DNA of 64,000 nt from Rheinheimera sp. UJ63 (GTDB lineage: Bacteria > Pseudomonadota > Gammaproteobacteria > Enterobacterales > Alteromonadaceae): NCBI RefSeq assembly GCF_021568285.1, contig NZ_JAKGTQ010000001.1:620001-684000 (forward strand), in the 5' to 3' direction. This document shows positions 30,175 to 41,239 of this stretch, piece after piece (the first letter of the stretch is position 1; each line of letters opens with the position of its first letter). The translations under genes were made by a program, and so were the position numbers. Below the pieces are notes generated by a model, which was not told the origin of the DNA, ran no database searches, and saw nothing but the letters and a program-made list of their open reading frames with translations.

Positions 30175-32031
30175 TTACATCGGTAACGACTGTACGCGAC
30201 GGCCGCCCCAGAATAAATTAACCAGCAAGCGGGTACCCACTACTGAAGTAAAGATCGAGGTTAAAATACCGATAGCTAAAGTGATGGCAAAGCCTTTCAC
30301 TGGGCCAGTACCAATTCCAAACAGGATCAACGCCACTAATAATGTGGTGATATTCGAGTCAGCGATTGTCGCAAAAGCACGGTCATAGCCTTGATGGATC
30401 GCTTGTTGAATCGAGCGGCCTTCGGCAATTTCTTCACGGATCCGTTCAAATATCAGCACGTTAGCATCAACGGCCATACCGACAGTTAACACAATACCCG
30501 CCATACCCGGTAAAGTTAGGGTGGCACCGGGGATCATCGACATAAAGCCAATAATTAACACCAAGTTAGCGACCAACGCCAAGTTAGCGATTAAACCGAA
30601 CACACGGTAGTAGATCACCATAAAGATCAATACCACCACCATACCCCACATAATGGCTGTCATACCTAGATCGATATTTTCCTGACCGAGGCTTGGCCCT
30701 ATGGTGCGTTCTTCGATGATTTGCGTAGGCGCAATCAGGGCACCGGCACGCAATAACAAGGCTAAGTTTTGCGCTTCAGCAGGGTTACCAATACCGGTAA
30801 TGCGGAAACTGCGACCCAAACGCGCTTGAATGGTCGCGGCATTGATCACTTCTTCCTGCTTAATCAGTACTGGCGTGCCATCGGCTTGTAATTGCTCACC
30901 CGGTTTATATTCAATAAACACGGTAGCCATACGCCGACCAATCGCTTCACGAGTGGCATTCGATAATAAATTACCACCTTGCGCATCCAATGAAATATTC
31001 ACCTGTGGCTGGCTGTATTCATCGTAACTTGAGCTGGCATTGGTGATGTGTTCACCGGTCAGCATCACGCGGTTTTCCAGTAAGAAAGGTTGGCCACTGC
31101 GGTCATAATACAAACCTGAACCAGGTGGTAAACGACCATTCAAGGCCGCACCTAAGTCACCTTGCTCGTCAACTAAACGAAACTCGAGTGTTGCCGTTGC
31201 GCCCAAAATCTCTTTAGCTTGCGCCGGATCTTGTACGCCAGGTAATTGCACGATAATACGATCAGCACCTTGACGTTGCACCAGCGGCTCGGCCACCCCA
31301 ATTTCATTCACCCGATTACGGATAATGGTGATGTTCTGCTCTAACGCATATTCACGAATTTCGCGCAGACGATTTTCGCTTAAGGTCACTTGTAGGCTAA
31401 ATTCAGCAGGGCCGTCAGTAAACACTAACTCACGGTCCAGTTTGCCTAATGCCGAGCGAGCCGCTTGCACATCTTCAGCTGAGCGCAATTGCAGTTGCAC
31501 CATGCCGCGATCTACATCTGCAGAAACCGAACGGTAGCGCACTTTAGCTTCACGTAAGTCGGCACGGAACGCACCCACCATGTCATTGATGTTTTTATCA
31601 ATGGCCGCTTTCATGTCTACTGCCATTAAAAAATGCACACCACCACGTAAATCTAAGCCTAACTTCATTGGTGTTGCACCAATGCCAGCAAGCCAATCGG
31701 GGGTGGTGGGCACTAAATTTAATGCAGTAACATAGTTAACAGTACCCAATAAATTAATGGCAATTTGCCGCGCTCGCAGCTGATCTTCAGCAGATTGAAA
31801 GCGCGCTAACAGCTGACCATTTTCCAGTGTTACCGATTTTGGCGTAACACCTTCACTGATAAAGCCTTGCTCCAACTGTTGGCGAGTGCTTTCTAACACC
31901 ACGCCCCCACGGGTTGCATTAATATTCAGCGCCGGATCTTCCGGATATAAATTTGGCATTGCGTAAACTAATGCCAGTAGCAGTACCCCGATAACGACCA
32001 GGTACCGCCAGAGCGGATTTTGGTTTAACAC
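30175..32031 (-). CDS. secD: Protein translocase subunit SecD
   Basis: 618 aa, E. coli length. N-terminal helix, the large periplasmic P1 domain starting after [13 protein letters not shown], and the C-terminal RND-like helices with [17 protein letters not shown]. Pairs with SecF. The gene lies between yajC and secF in the conserved order. Confidence 0.97.
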   Translation of the reverse strand: MLNQNPLWRYLVVIGVLLLALVYAMPNLYPEDPALNINATRGGVVLESTRQQLEQGFISEGVTPKSVTLENGQLLARFQSAEDQLRARQIAINLLGTVNYVTALNLVPTTPDWLAGIGATPMKLGLDLRGGVHFLMAVDMKAAIDKNINDMVGAFRADLREAKVRYRSVSADVDRGMVQLQLRSAEDVQAARSALGKLDRELVFTDGPAEFSLQVTLSENRLREIREYALEQNITIIRNRVNEIGVAEPLVQRQGADRIIVQLPGVQDPAQAKEILGATATLEFRLVDEQGDLGAALNGRLPPGSGLYYDRSGQPFLLENRVMLTGEHITNASSSYDEYSQPQVNISLDAQGGNLLSNATREAIGRRMATVFIEYKPGEQLQADGTPVLIKQEEVINAATIQARLGRSFRITGIGNPAEAQNLALLLRAGALIAPTQIIEERTIGPSLGQENIDLGMTAIMWGMVVVLIFMVIYYRVFGLIANLALVANLVLIIGFMSMIPGATLTLPGMAGIVLTVGMAVDANVLIFERIREEIAEGRSIQQAIHQGYDRAFATIADSNITTLLVALILFGIGTGPVKGFAITLAIGILTSIFTSVVGTRLLVNLFWGGRRVQSLPM

Positions 32032-32059
32032 GAATACATCCTTTCGTTAGCAGTGCCGC

Positions 32060-32395
32060 TTATAACGACTTTAAAGTACCCTTAGGTAATACCGCACTGA
32101 TAGCGGATTTTTGTACTGTAACTTCAGTACTGTCATTTAATGCCACAACGACAAAGTCTTTATCTTCAGCAATTTTAGTAATGCGACCGACAATACCGCC
32201 TTGCGTCAGCACTTCATCACCTTTACCTAAAGCCGACATCAGGTTGCGATGTTCTTTTACACGCTTGGCTTGTGGGCGGTAGATTAAAAAGTAAAAAATC
32301 AAACCAAACGCCAACAACATAATAATTAAATCCCAACCACCACCTTGTGGTGCGGCAGCGGTATCGGCATAGGCTTGGTTAATGAATAAACTCAT
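32060..32395 (-). CDS. yajC: Preprotein translocase subunit YajC
   Basis: 111 aa, one membrane helix (residues about 22-40, IIMLLAFGLIFYFLIYRPQ) and a basic cytoplasmic tail with ALGKGDEVLTQGGIVGRI. Associates with SecDF. Located 26 bp after tgt. Confidence 0.95.
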   Translation of the reverse strand: MSLFINQAYADTAAAPQGGGWDLIIMLLAFGLIFYFLIYRPQAKRVKEHRNLMSALGKGDEVLTQGGIVGRITKIAEDKDFVVVALNDSTEVTVQKSAISAVLPKGTLKSL

Positions 32396-32421
32396 GGTTG
32401 TCCCCTTAATGTTAAAATCAG

Positions 32422-33555
<1,134 letters not shown>

Positions 33556-33636
33556 TTACCTCTTCTGGCCGGAAAAACAGTCCGGCTCGTCATTATTAGC
33601 GTTTTGCCGCAATATGGCCGCGCGCAATCGGCGGCC

Positions 33637-33665
33637 ATTATAGCAGTATTCAGCCAGCGCCTTAA
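33637..33665 (-). promoter_or_regulatory. Candidate internal promoter before tgt
   Basis: On the minus strand TATAAT (33642-33637) with TTAAGG 17 bp upstream (33665-33660, inside the queA end). The -10 is perfect, the -35 is poor. It may let tgt and the sec genes be expressed apart from queA. Confidence 0.4.
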
Positions 33666-34687
33666 CTAATAAACATCGCATCGCCATAGGAATAGAAGCG
33701 ATATTGCTCTGCAATAGCCGTTTTATATGCCTGTAATACATGTTGTTGGCTACTAAAGGCGGACACCAGCATAATCAGTGTCGATTCGGGTAAATGAAAG
33801 TTGGTGATCAATGCATCAATGACTTGAAAGCGATAACCCGGGTAAATAAAAATTTGGGTATCGCCACTGTAAGGTTGCAGCTGACCGCCATGCTGTGCCG
33901 CAGCGGATTCAAGCGAGCGCACTGAGGTGGTGCCTACGGCTACTACCCGATTGCCGCGCGCTTTACATGCTGCAACGGCCTCCACCACCTCTTGCTCCAC
34001 TTCAATGTATTCAGCATGCATTTTATGCTCTAACACCGAATCAACGCGTACCGGCTGAAAAGTACCGGCGCCAACATGCAAAGTCACATAAGCAAATTGC
34101 ACGCCTTTGGCCGCTAATTGATCTAACAAGGGCTGATCAAAGTGTAAACCTGCTGTAGGTGCAGCCACGGCACCGGGTTTCTTGTTATACACGGTTTGAT
34201 AACGGGCTTTATCTTCTTCGGTATCAGGACGGGCAATGTAAGGGGGTAACGGCATATGTCCTAGCCTGTCTAGCATGGCAAATACCGGCTCATCACCCAG
34301 TAACTCTAATTCAAATAAGGTATCGTGCCGTTGGCGCATCAGCACTTTAGCCGAGTTCTCTAACAGTAATTCTGTGCCGGGTTTTGGCGCTTTACTGGCA
34401 CGAATATGCGCTAAGAAACGCTGTGAGTCCAAGACGCGCTCGACCAACACTTCAACCTGGCCGCCAGAGGCTTTTTGACCAAACAAACGGGCGGGGATCA
34501 CGCGTGTGTTGTTAAACACTAACAAATCGCCAGGGTTGAGCAAATCAAGCAGTTCTTTGAAGATATGATGGCGCAGTTCACCCGTTTGGCGCTGCATGGC
34601 CAGTAAACGACTGGCTGAGCGCTCAGCCTGAGGTTGACTGGCAATTAGGTGTTCAGGTAACTCAAAACTAAAATCTTTCACTAACAT
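33662..34687 (-). CDS. queA: S-adenosylmethionine:tRNA ribosyltransferase-isomerase
   Basis: Makes epoxyqueuosine on tRNA after Tgt has acted. 341 aa from the start at 34687 ([19 protein letters not shown]), chosen over an in-frame start 27 bp upstream because AAGGA sits 8 bp before it. Conserved blocks include [45 protein letters not shown] and [18 protein letters not shown]. First gene of the queA-tgt-yajC-secDF group. Confidence 0.96.
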   Translation of the reverse strand: MLVKDFSFELPEHLIASQPQAERSASRLLAMQRQTGELRHHIFKELLDLLNPGDLLVFNNTRVIPARLFGQKASGGQVEVLVERVLDSQRFLAHIRASKAPKPGTELLLENSAKVLMRQRHDTLFELELLGDEPVFAMLDRLGHMPLPPYIARPDTEEDKARYQTVYNKKPGAVAAPTAGLHFDQPLLDQLAAKGVQFAYVTLHVGAGTFQPVRVDSVLEHKMHAEYIEVEQEVVEAVAACKARGNRVVAVGTTSVRSLESAAAQHGGQLQPYSGDTQIFIYPGYRFQVIDALITNFHLPESTLIMLVSAFSSQQHVLQAYKTAIAEQYRFYSYGDAMFIS

Positions 34688-34743
34688 AGCGTTGTCCTTG
34701 GCTTTACCGGCCAAATCCGGCGGCGCTATGTTAGCAAATTTAT

Positions 34744-35139
34744 CAAGGGCTTGTTGACATTTGATGGTTGTTTTTGCAGCTGAGTGGCTGGTATTTATAC
34801 AAGGCAGAGCTTGTGCCGTGTAGTTATTCTACATAAACAAGCGACCCGTTTGTATGGAGCAAACGGGAACAGCTCTGCTGGCCGAAGGCGAAATATAGGA
34901 TATATTTCGTATAACGCAGTAGAAATGCCAGCCACACGCTGCCCGAAGGGTTCGTCTGGCGATGCTTTGCTCTTTGTGGCCTACATGGATGTAGGTCAGG
35001 GGCGAGAGCAGGACGCGGTAGCTTCTCTCGTCGTTTATTTAGAATAACAAACCGGGTACCGCGTACTGCACTCCTCGTTTCGCGATCAAAACACCGCCAA
35101 ACGAACAAAATCTAAACAGCAAACGTCAACAAGCCCTTG
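34744..35139. mobile_element. Candidate MITE with 15-bp perfect terminal inverted repeats
   Basis: The left end CAAGGGCTTGTTGAC (34744-34758) is matched exactly by its reverse complement at 35125-35139. The repeat continues inward imperfectly (ATTTGATGGTT against GTTTGCTGTTT). Inside are nested perfect hairpins: CCCGTTTG / CAAACGGG (34845-34867), CGAAATATA-GGA-TATATTTCG (34889-34909) and CCTACAT-GG-ATGTAGG (34980-34995). No transposase is encoded; short open frames on both strands look accidental. No target-site duplication was clear. It fills the whole queA-oxyR gap, and its right end supplies the oxyR stop codon. Confidence 0.7.
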
Positions 35140-36046
35140 TCCGGCACTTTTTTAAGAGCACTTCACCGATTAACGCGGCCATTTGCTGATAACTACGCGC
35201 TTTACTTGACGTTGGACGCCAGGCGACACCGATATCCCGATATGCCTGCCCAGCAGAAGCCGGTTGACTGATTAACTCGGTGCCCTCTAGAACACCACTG
35301 TTAATCGCCATCTGCGGCATAAAGGTCACCCCCAGTTTGTTATTCACCATTTGCGTAAGGGTATGTAAGCTGGTGGCAAAAAACGGATTTACCTTACGGC
35401 TGTCTTCTAATTCACAGGCTTTTACCGCATGGCCCGTTAAACAATGCTCGCGCTCTAACAAGAAGATACTTTCATCTGGCCATTGGTTAATATCTTGATT
35501 AAAACCCCGATCTTGCCAATCTTTATGCAGTACTAAATTAAACGCATCTTGTTGCAGTACTTCAGTGTGCAATACGCCCGTTTCATAGGGTAGCGCCAGC
35601 AACACCATATCTAGGCGGCCTTCACTTAACGCATGCAACGAGTTATCTGAGGTGTCTTCGCGCAATAATAATTGCAACTCGGGAAAACGCTCACGGCACA
35701 GTGTCATAACTTCACCCAGCACAAAGGGCGCAATAGTCGGGATACAACCCAACCGAAAAGGCCCTGTCATCGGTTTACCCTGAGATTTAGCAAAATCGGT
35801 CAGCTCTTCGCATTGCTCAATAATTTGGCGTGCCAGCCTGACAACATCTTCACCTAGGGCGGTGAAAATAAAGGTTTTATGGTCACGCTCTAATAATTGC
35901 GTTTCCATGGTCTCTTCTAAACTGGCAATGGCCGCGCTGAGTGTCGATTGCCCAACATAGCAAGCATCGGCAGCACGGCCAAAGTGCTGATGCTCATGCA
36001 AGGCGAGTAAATACTGTAATTGTTTAATACTGGGCAGACGTTTCAT
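35126..36046 (-). CDS. oxyR: LysR-family hydrogen peroxide sensor OxyR
   Basis: 306 aa from the ATG at 36046 (MKRLPSIKQLQYLLALHEHQHFGRAA), with the LysR helix-turn-helix in the first 60 residues. The redox pair Cys202 and Cys211 (HCLTGHAVKAC) has the same nine-residue offset as E. coli Cys199/Cys208, so peroxide sensing is well supported. A longer frame reaches 36106 but adds non-conserved residues. The last codons (after Lys-Lys-Cys-Arg) and the stop lie inside the terminal repeat of the neighbouring MITE-like element, so the native C-terminus has probably been replaced. Confidence 0.9.
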   Translation of the reverse strand: MKRLPSIKQLQYLLALHEHQHFGRAADACYVGQSTLSAAIASLEETMETQLLERDHKTFIFTALGEDVVRLARQIIEQCEELTDFAKSQGKPMTGPFRLGCIPTIAPFVLGEVMTLCRERFPELQLLLREDTSDNSLHALSEGRLDMVLLALPYETGVLHTEVLQQDAFNLVLHKDWQDRGFNQDINQWPDESIFLLEREHCLTGHAVKACELEDSRKVNPFFATSLHTLTQMVNNKLGVTFMPQMAINSGVLEGTELISQPASAGQAYRDIGVAWRPTSSKARSYQQMAALIGEVLLKKCRTRAC

Positions 36047-36164
36047 GCTGAACCTTTCGCTACAATCGAATTGGTAGAACTTACCTTTTTTAATCGATTT
36101 AAGCAATTAGCAACAGTGGCATGATAGAAGAAATACAAGGTGCAGGCAGACAAGACAGGCTTAT

Positions 36165-36193
36165 CAGCGGCGACAGCCCTGCTGTCGCCGCTG
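36165..36193 (-). terminator. Hairpin after the PiT transporter
   Basis: Perfect 12-bp GC-rich stem CAGCGGCGACAG / CTGTCGCCGCTG with a 5-nt loop, 11 bp past the PiT stop. No long T run, but stable enough to end the phosphate operon or to protect its 3' end. Confidence 0.6.
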
Positions 36194-36203
36194 CAACTAA
36201 AGC

Positions 36204-37469
36204 TTAACTGAAAATCGCTTTTAAGATGTAGAAGAACACAATGGCTAAACCTGCGCCGACTGGTAAGGTAATAACCCAAGAAATAAAGATATTACGCACG
36301 ACCCCCAGGTTTAAGGCCGCAATACCCCGTGCTAAACCCACGCCGAGTACAGCGCCTACCAGGGTTTGCGTGGTAGAGATCGGTAAGCCAGCACCCGAAG
36401 CAATAACCACGGTAGAAGCAGCAGACAGCTCTGCCGCGAAACCACGGCTGGGTGTTAAATGCGTAATCGCCGTACCGATTGTTTTAATGACCCGGGCACC
36501 TAAGGTTGCTAAACCAATCACGATACCGATGGCACCTAAAGGCAACACCCAAACGGCTAACGTTGCTTTAGCGGCAATTTCACCGCCAGAGGTCACCACA
36601 CTCACTACCGCCGCTACTGGGCCGATAGCATTCGCCACATCGTTCGAGCCGTGTGCAAAGGCCATACAACATGCGGTGGTAATCATTAAAATACCGAAAA
36701 TACGCTCAACGTTATTAAATTGCATGTGTCTGTCGGCTTCAGGATCAATCTTGATACGAGAGATCGCAATTTTACCAATCACCGCCACAAGTAATCCCAC
36801 CGCAATCGAGATGTAGAAACCATTTGCGGTAGAGATATCTAAGCCAACGTGTTTTAAACCTTTTTGTACGGTGACTAACGTCATCATTAAACCGGCAAAA
36901 AACATATAAAAGGGTACATAGCGCTTCGCATTCGCCAGTGGATTATCCGTATCAAAAATTAACCGCTGCGCGCTCATAAAAATAATATAAGCCAGCACGC
37001 CAGCCAGCATAGGCGTGACTACCCAACTGCCTACGATACCGCCAACTTTACTCCACTGCACCGCTTCGCTTCCCGCTGCGACCACGGCAAAACCGATAAT
37101 GGCGCCAATGATCGAGTGAGTCGTTGAAACCGGCCAGCCAAAGTAAGACGCCGCTAGCAACCAGGTACCGGCAGCTAATAACGAGGCAATCATGCCAAAC
37201 ACCATAAATTCAGGTGTATCAACAAAGAAACTGGAGTCAATAATGCCGGAGCGAATAGTCGAGGTAACTGACCCCCCCGCAAGGTAGGCGCCAGCAAATT
37301 CAAAAATAGCAGCGATGATAATAGCTTGCTTGATTGTCAGGGCTTTGGAGCCAACCGAGGTGCCCATGGCATTTGCCACGTCGTTCGCACCGACACCGTA
37401 AGCCATAAAAAAGCCAAATACCGCGGCCAAAATAATCAGGATCAGGCCGTAAGATTCTAAAATTGCCAT
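36204..37469 (-). CDS. pit: Inorganic phosphate transporter, PiT family
   Basis: 421 aa, about ten to eleven membrane helices. The two inverted family repeats show as GVGANDVANAMGTSVGSKALT near residues 27-46 and as AHGSNDVANAIGPVAAV in the second half. Low-affinity, proton- or sodium-coupled uptake of metal-phosphate. It follows the DUF47 gene by 18 bp; this pairing is common, with the DUF47 protein as a partner regulator. Confidence 0.92.
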   Translation of the reverse strand: MAILESYGLILIILAAVFGFFMAYGVGANDVANAMGTSVGSKALTIKQAIIIAAIFEFAGAYLAGGSVTSTIRSGIIDSSFFVDTPEFMVFGMIASLLAAGTWLLAASYFGWPVSTTHSIIGAIIGFAVVAAGSEAVQWSKVGGIVGSWVVTPMLAGVLAYIIFMSAQRLIFDTDNPLANAKRYVPFYMFFAGLMMTLVTVQKGLKHVGLDISTANGFYISIAVGLLVAVIGKIAISRIKIDPEADRHMQFNNVERIFGILMITTACCMAFAHGSNDVANAIGPVAAVVSVVTSGGEIAAKATLAVWVLPLGAIGIVIGLATLGARVIKTIGTAITHLTPSRGFAAELSAASTVVIASGAGLPISTTQTLVGAVLGVGLARGIAALNLGVVRNIFISWVITLPVGAGLAIVFFYILKAIFS

Positions 37470-37487
37470 AAAAAATTACCTATTAGG

Positions 37488-38165
37488 TTAGCGGGCTAGC
37501 ATAATTTCAAGACGGGAACCAACACGTAAGGCGACATCTGCTAAATCGCCCAACCATTCCAGTGTGCGATATAAAAACATCACATCGACTGGGTTAAGAT
37601 CCTTCTCGGCTAGCCGCAACTTCTTACGTAATTTAATTTGCATTTCATCGGTATCGTGCTCGATAGCATCCAATTGCTCGACCATCTTAATCACTAGATT
37701 AACTTCACGGCCACGAAAGCCCGTTTCCAGCAATTCATCTAGTTCATTAATTACCTGAGATGCCATCTCGGTGGCATCGATACAACGCTGCACATAAGCA
37801 GTAAATTCAGTTTGAATTGTTTCAGGAATTTCTAATTCACGACCCAACACACGGCCAGAAATATCTTTTGCTTTGTTAGCAATTTTATCTTGCTGTGATA
37901 CCAATTCTAAAATATCGGTACGGTCAACGGGTAAAAACAAACCGCGCGGTAAGTTAATCCGAATTTCGCGTTTTAAGCGATCGGCATCTTTTTCAAATGC
38001 AACGATGCTTTTACGCACTTCCGCTGCCTGGGTCCAATCTTTTTGATAAACCGCCGCAAAGAATGGCAGTAATTGCTCACTGGCCTGGTGTACTTTGCGA
38101 ATATGCTCTTCAATCGGCTTTATTGGCGATTTGGCAAATACGGACAAAAAAGTATTAGCGGGCAT
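37488..38165 (-). CDS. DUF47 / PhoU-like protein (TIGR00153), partner of PiT
   Basis: 225 aa from the start giving MPANTFLSVFAKSPIKPIEEHIRKV, the normal length of the TIGR00153 group. The frame is open for 42 more codons upstream, but those are not conserved in style and lack a good ribosome-binding site. Helical PhoU-like fold; E/DxxxD metal-cluster residues are visible in QDKIANKAKDISGRVLG and in DAIEHDTDEMQIKLRKKL. Thought to modulate the adjacent PiT transporter. Confidence 0.85.
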   Translation of the reverse strand: MPANTFLSVFAKSPIKPIEEHIRKVHQASEQLLPFFAAVYQKDWTQAAEVRKSIVAFEKDADRLKREIRINLPRGLFLPVDRTDILELVSQQDKIANKAKDISGRVLGRELEIPETIQTEFTAYVQRCIDATEMASQVINELDELLETGFRGREVNLVIKMVEQLDAIEHDTDEMQIKLRKKLRLAEKDLNPVDVMFLYRTLEWLGDLADVALRVGSRLEIMLAR

Positions 38166-38307
38166 AGAGGGCCTCATTGATGTTAAGTGACTGTAGTCGG
38201 CGGACATTGTAACCGCAATGCCAAAGTAATAAAAATGAAATGTCGTTTGCAAAAAAATGCCCCGGCTAGAAAACCAGCAGAGGCAAGGCATAACATTTGG
38301 CTAAGAG

Positions 38308-39021
38308 CTAGTCGCCACGAACTTCCTGCTCGAGCTTTTCGTGGCTGGCATGTCTAACCACTTTACCTTTAACAAAGAAAATAATGTATTCCGACAAGTT
38401 CTTACAGCGATCGCCAATGCGTTCTAACGAACGAGCCGACCACAGCACGTTCATCACTTTAGGAATAGAACGCGGATCTTCAATCATGTAAGTCATTAAT
38501 TGCCGCGTAATCGCTTCGTATTCACGATCCACTTTTTTATCTTCTTTATGCACGGTTAACGCTGCTTCAACGTCCATTCGAGCAAAAGCATCTAACACAT
38601 CGTGCAACATTTGCGCGACATGTCGCCCCAGATTGTCCAGGTTTACCAGCAAGTCTTGTTGATCACTGTTAAAAGACTCCAGCGCTACTTTGGCAATGCG
38701 CCGTGTTTCATCACCGATCCGCTCTAAATCGTTAATGCTTTTTAATATCGCCATTATTAAGCGCAGATCGCTGGCAGCAGGCTGACGCTTGGCAATCACT
38801 CGGGTACATTCTTTATCTATCTGTAATTCCCAGTCATTGACCTTCAGATCATTGGCAATCACCTGCTGTGCCAATTCACTATCGCTATTGGCAATGGCGG
38901 CTAAGGCATCATAAAGTTGCCGCTCAATTAGGCCGCCCATCGACATCACATGATTTCTAATTTGTTCCAATTCTTCGTTGAACTGGCTGGAAATATGCTT
39001 CGATAAATTTAATTTATCCAT
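38308..39021 (-). CDS. phoU: Phosphate signalling protein PhoU
   Basis: 237 aa from [30 protein letters not shown]. Two three-helix PhoU repeats, with the motifs [26 protein letters not shown] and [21 protein letters not shown], which carry metal-binding Asp/Glu. Links PstSCAB occupancy to PhoR and prevents Pho activation in high phosphate. 47 bp after pstB, as in E. coli. Confidence 0.96.
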   Translation of the reverse strand: MDKLNLSKHISSQFNEELEQIRNHVMSMGGLIERQLYDALAAIANSDSELAQQVIANDLKVNDWELQIDKECTRVIAKRQPAASDLRLIMAILKSINDLERIGDETRRIAKVALESFNSDQQDLLVNLDNLGRHVAQMLHDVLDAFARMDVEAALTVHKEDKKVDREYEAITRQLMTYMIEDPRSIPKVMNVLWSARSLERIGDRCKNLSEYIIFFVKGKVVRHASHEKLEQEVRGD

Positions 39022-39068
39022 CCTGTTAGTCTCCGTGGTCCTATTCTGGCTTAGCCATAGCAATTCGG

Positions 39069-39842
39069 TTAACCGAACCGCCCAGTAATATAATCTTCTG
39101 TTTGCGGCTGGCGTGGATCGGTAAAGATCTTGTTGGTGGCATCAAACTCAACCAACTGCCCTAAATTCATAAACGCAGTAAAATCCGATACCCGCGCAGC
39201 CTGCTGCATATTGTGTGTCACGATAACGATGGTGTATTGCTGCTTTAACTCATATAGCAATTCTTCAATTTTTAGGGTTGAAATCGGATCCAACGCTGAA
39301 GCCGGTTCATCCAATAACAACACCTCAGGCTCAATGGCAATAGCGCGGGCAATCACTAGCCGCTGCTGTTGACCACCCGATAAGGTCAACGCATTGTCAT
39401 ATAAACGATCTTTCACTTCATGCCAAAGTGCGGCTTTTTGTAAGGCCGCGGCGATTAACTCGTCTAACTGCCTAGCACTGTTAATCCCCTGCAAGCGCAA
39501 GCCAAAAGCGACATTTTCATACACCGACAATGGAAACGGATTGGGTTTTTGAAACACAATGCCAACCCGTCGACGTAACTCGGCTAAATCGACACCCGCT
39601 TGATAAATATTCAATTCATCTAGCAACACCTGCCCTTCGGTGTTGGCATCATCGAGCAGTTCATTCATGCGATTGAAGCTTCGCAATAACGTTGATTTGC
39701 CACAACCGGATGGCCCAATCAGCGCCGTGACACGATTAGCCGGAATGTCTAAACTGATCTGATCCAGCACTGTTTTACCGGCCAAACTGACCGACAGGTT
39801 TTGTGCTGACATTTTCGTACTGACATCCGTTAATGCGGCCAT
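39069..39842 (-). CDS. pstB: Phosphate ABC transporter ATP-binding protein PstB
   Basis: 257 aa from the start at 39842 (GAGGATTACA precedes it). Walker [21 protein letters not shown], signature [16 protein letters not shown], Walker [14 protein letters not shown], and the switch His in [13 protein letters not shown]. Energises high-affinity phosphate import through PstC-PstA. Confidence 0.96.
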   Translation of the reverse strand: MAALTDVSTKMSAQNLSVSLAGKTVLDQISLDIPANRVTALIGPSGCGKSTLLRSFNRMNELLDDANTEGQVLLDELNIYQAGVDLAELRRRVGIVFQKPNPFPLSVYENVAFGLRLQGINSARQLDELIAAALQKAALWHEVKDRLYDNALTLSGGQQQRLVIARAIAIEPEVLLLDEPASALDPISTLKIEELLYELKQQYTIVIVTHNMQQAARVSDFTAFMNLGQLVEFDATNKIFTDPRQPQTEDYITGRFG

Positions 39843-39886
39843 TGTAATCCTCATTTATGACACTTTTATGAAACTAAGACGTATTT

Positions 39887-41239
39887 TTAAGCACCCTGAC
39901 TGCGTGTCTTTGCCCGATAGTAACGGCGTAAGCGCATCGCTAATAAATTCAGGCTACCAATTAATAACAGCAACACCAGAGCAATAGCGTACACCCGAGG
40001 CTCAGCTGCGTCGGCATTCGAGCTTTGCAAGCCAACATCATAAATTTGCAAACCCAAGCTCATAATTTGCTGATCAAGCTGCACAAACGGCCATTCGCTC
40101 CGCAGTGGTAATACCGGTGCGTATTTCACCACCCCAACAAAAATTAACGGAGCAACCTCGCCGGCGGCACGTGACATCGCCAGCACCACCCCCGTGATCA
40201 TGGCAGGAATAGCAACCGGTAAAATAAGCTTACGTAATACTTCTGCTTTGGTCGCACCTAAGGCATAACCGCCTAAGCGCAAACTTTGGGGTATGCGTGC
40301 CAGCCCCTCTTCTGTGGCGACAATCACCACGGGTAAGGTTAATAATGCTAGGGTCAGGGATACCCATAGCAAGCCGGGGGTGCCAAAGGTCGCTTGTGGA
40401 AGTTGTTCCGCGTAAAACAACTGATCAATACTGCCACCCAACACATAAACAAAAAAGCCTAAGGCAAACACGCCAAATACCACAGAGGGCACCCCGGCAA
40501 GGTTATGCACACTGAGTCGCACCAAACGCACTAAGCGGCCATCTTTGGCATATTCATGTAAATAAATACCCGCCATAATACCAATGGGCGCAACTAACAA
40601 AGCCATTAATAATACCGATAATACCGTACCCATAATGGCCGGTAAGATCCCGCCCGCGCTGTTTGCTTGCCGAGGTTCAGTACTCAAAAACTGCCACCAC
40701 TGCGCAGCAAACAGTTGCAACTTGCCCCATAACGACAACTGATTGGGTGAGATCACCCGTTCAATATCGCTGCGCAGAAAGGTTCTGCTGCTGTTATCGC
40801 TTAAGCGTAATTGCAGTTCAGTCGCGTTCTCTTGCATCACGACACCATAAAACTCGCCTTGGCTAAAATGCCGCAGCAAACTTAGCTGCGCCGGCGTTTG
40901 CCAATCGCGGCTCAAATGCTGCCAATACCAACGAAACGCCGTTTGACCCGCCGTTTGGCCTTGTTTGATTAACACACGCTGTGCCTGGCTGTGACTCGGT
41001 AGGCCCGCAGCAGCAAGTTGCTCAGCATTAACTTGCTGGCGAGACACCACCTCACCAAACACTTGCTGCATTTGGCCTGAGATGGGGTATTGAAACTGCA
41101 CGACTTCAGCTGGCCAAAATAACCGTAAACCACGGCTTAAAATTAACAAGCACAATAAGAAAAACGTGAGTAGCGTTAAAGCGGTGGCTAATGCCGAAAA
41201 GAAATAGAGTCGCCGCCCGGGCTGCCGATTCGCGCTCAT
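39887..41239 (-). CDS. pstA: Phosphate ABC transporter permease PstA, extended form
   Basis: 450 aa, about 150 residues longer than E. coli PstA. After the first helix (residues about 15-35) comes a long periplasmic segment (FRWYWQHLSRDWQTPAQLSLL..., to about residue 170), then the canonical permease core with NLAGVPSVVFGVFALGFFVYVLGG and the EAA-type loop GGYALGATKAEVLRKLILPVAIPAMITG. The start codon overlaps the pstC stop by one base. Confidence 0.93.
   Translation of the reverse strand: MSANRQPGRRLYFFSALATALTLLTFFLLCLLILSRGLRLFWPAEVVQFQYPISGQMQQVFGEVVSRQQVNAEQLAAAGLPSHSQAQRVLIKQGQTAGQTAFRWYWQHLSRDWQTPAQLSLLRHFSQGEFYGVVMQENATELQLRLSDNSSRTFLRSDIERVISPNQLSLWGKLQLFAAQWWQFLSTEPRQANSAGGILPAIMGTVLSVLLMALLVAPIGIMAGIYLHEYAKDGRLVRLVRLSVHNLAGVPSVVFGVFALGFFVYVLGGSIDQLFYAEQLPQATFGTPGLLWVSLTLALLTLPVVIVATEEGLARIPQSLRLGGYALGATKAEVLRKLILPVAIPAMITGVVLAMSRAAGEVAPLIFVGVVKYAPVLPLRSEWPFVQLDQQIMSLGLQIYDVGLQSSNADAAEPRVYAIALVLLLLIGSLNLLAMRLRRYYRAKTRSQGA

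Noticed and set aside
34784..35108. Overlapping open frames of 87 and 94 codons on opposite strands inside the MITE-like element
   Set aside because: They overlap each other, cover the nested hairpins and show no domain; accidental frames in a repeat element.
36241..36816. 191-codon frame antisense to the PiT gene
   Set aside because: Pro/Ala/Thr-rich mirror of a strongly conserved transporter; a codon-bias artefact.
38220..38262. ATTTCAT-TTTT-ATTACTT before the DUF47 gene as a Pho box
   Set aside because: The second half-site matches only 3 of 7 positions, little better than chance in AT-rich DNA.
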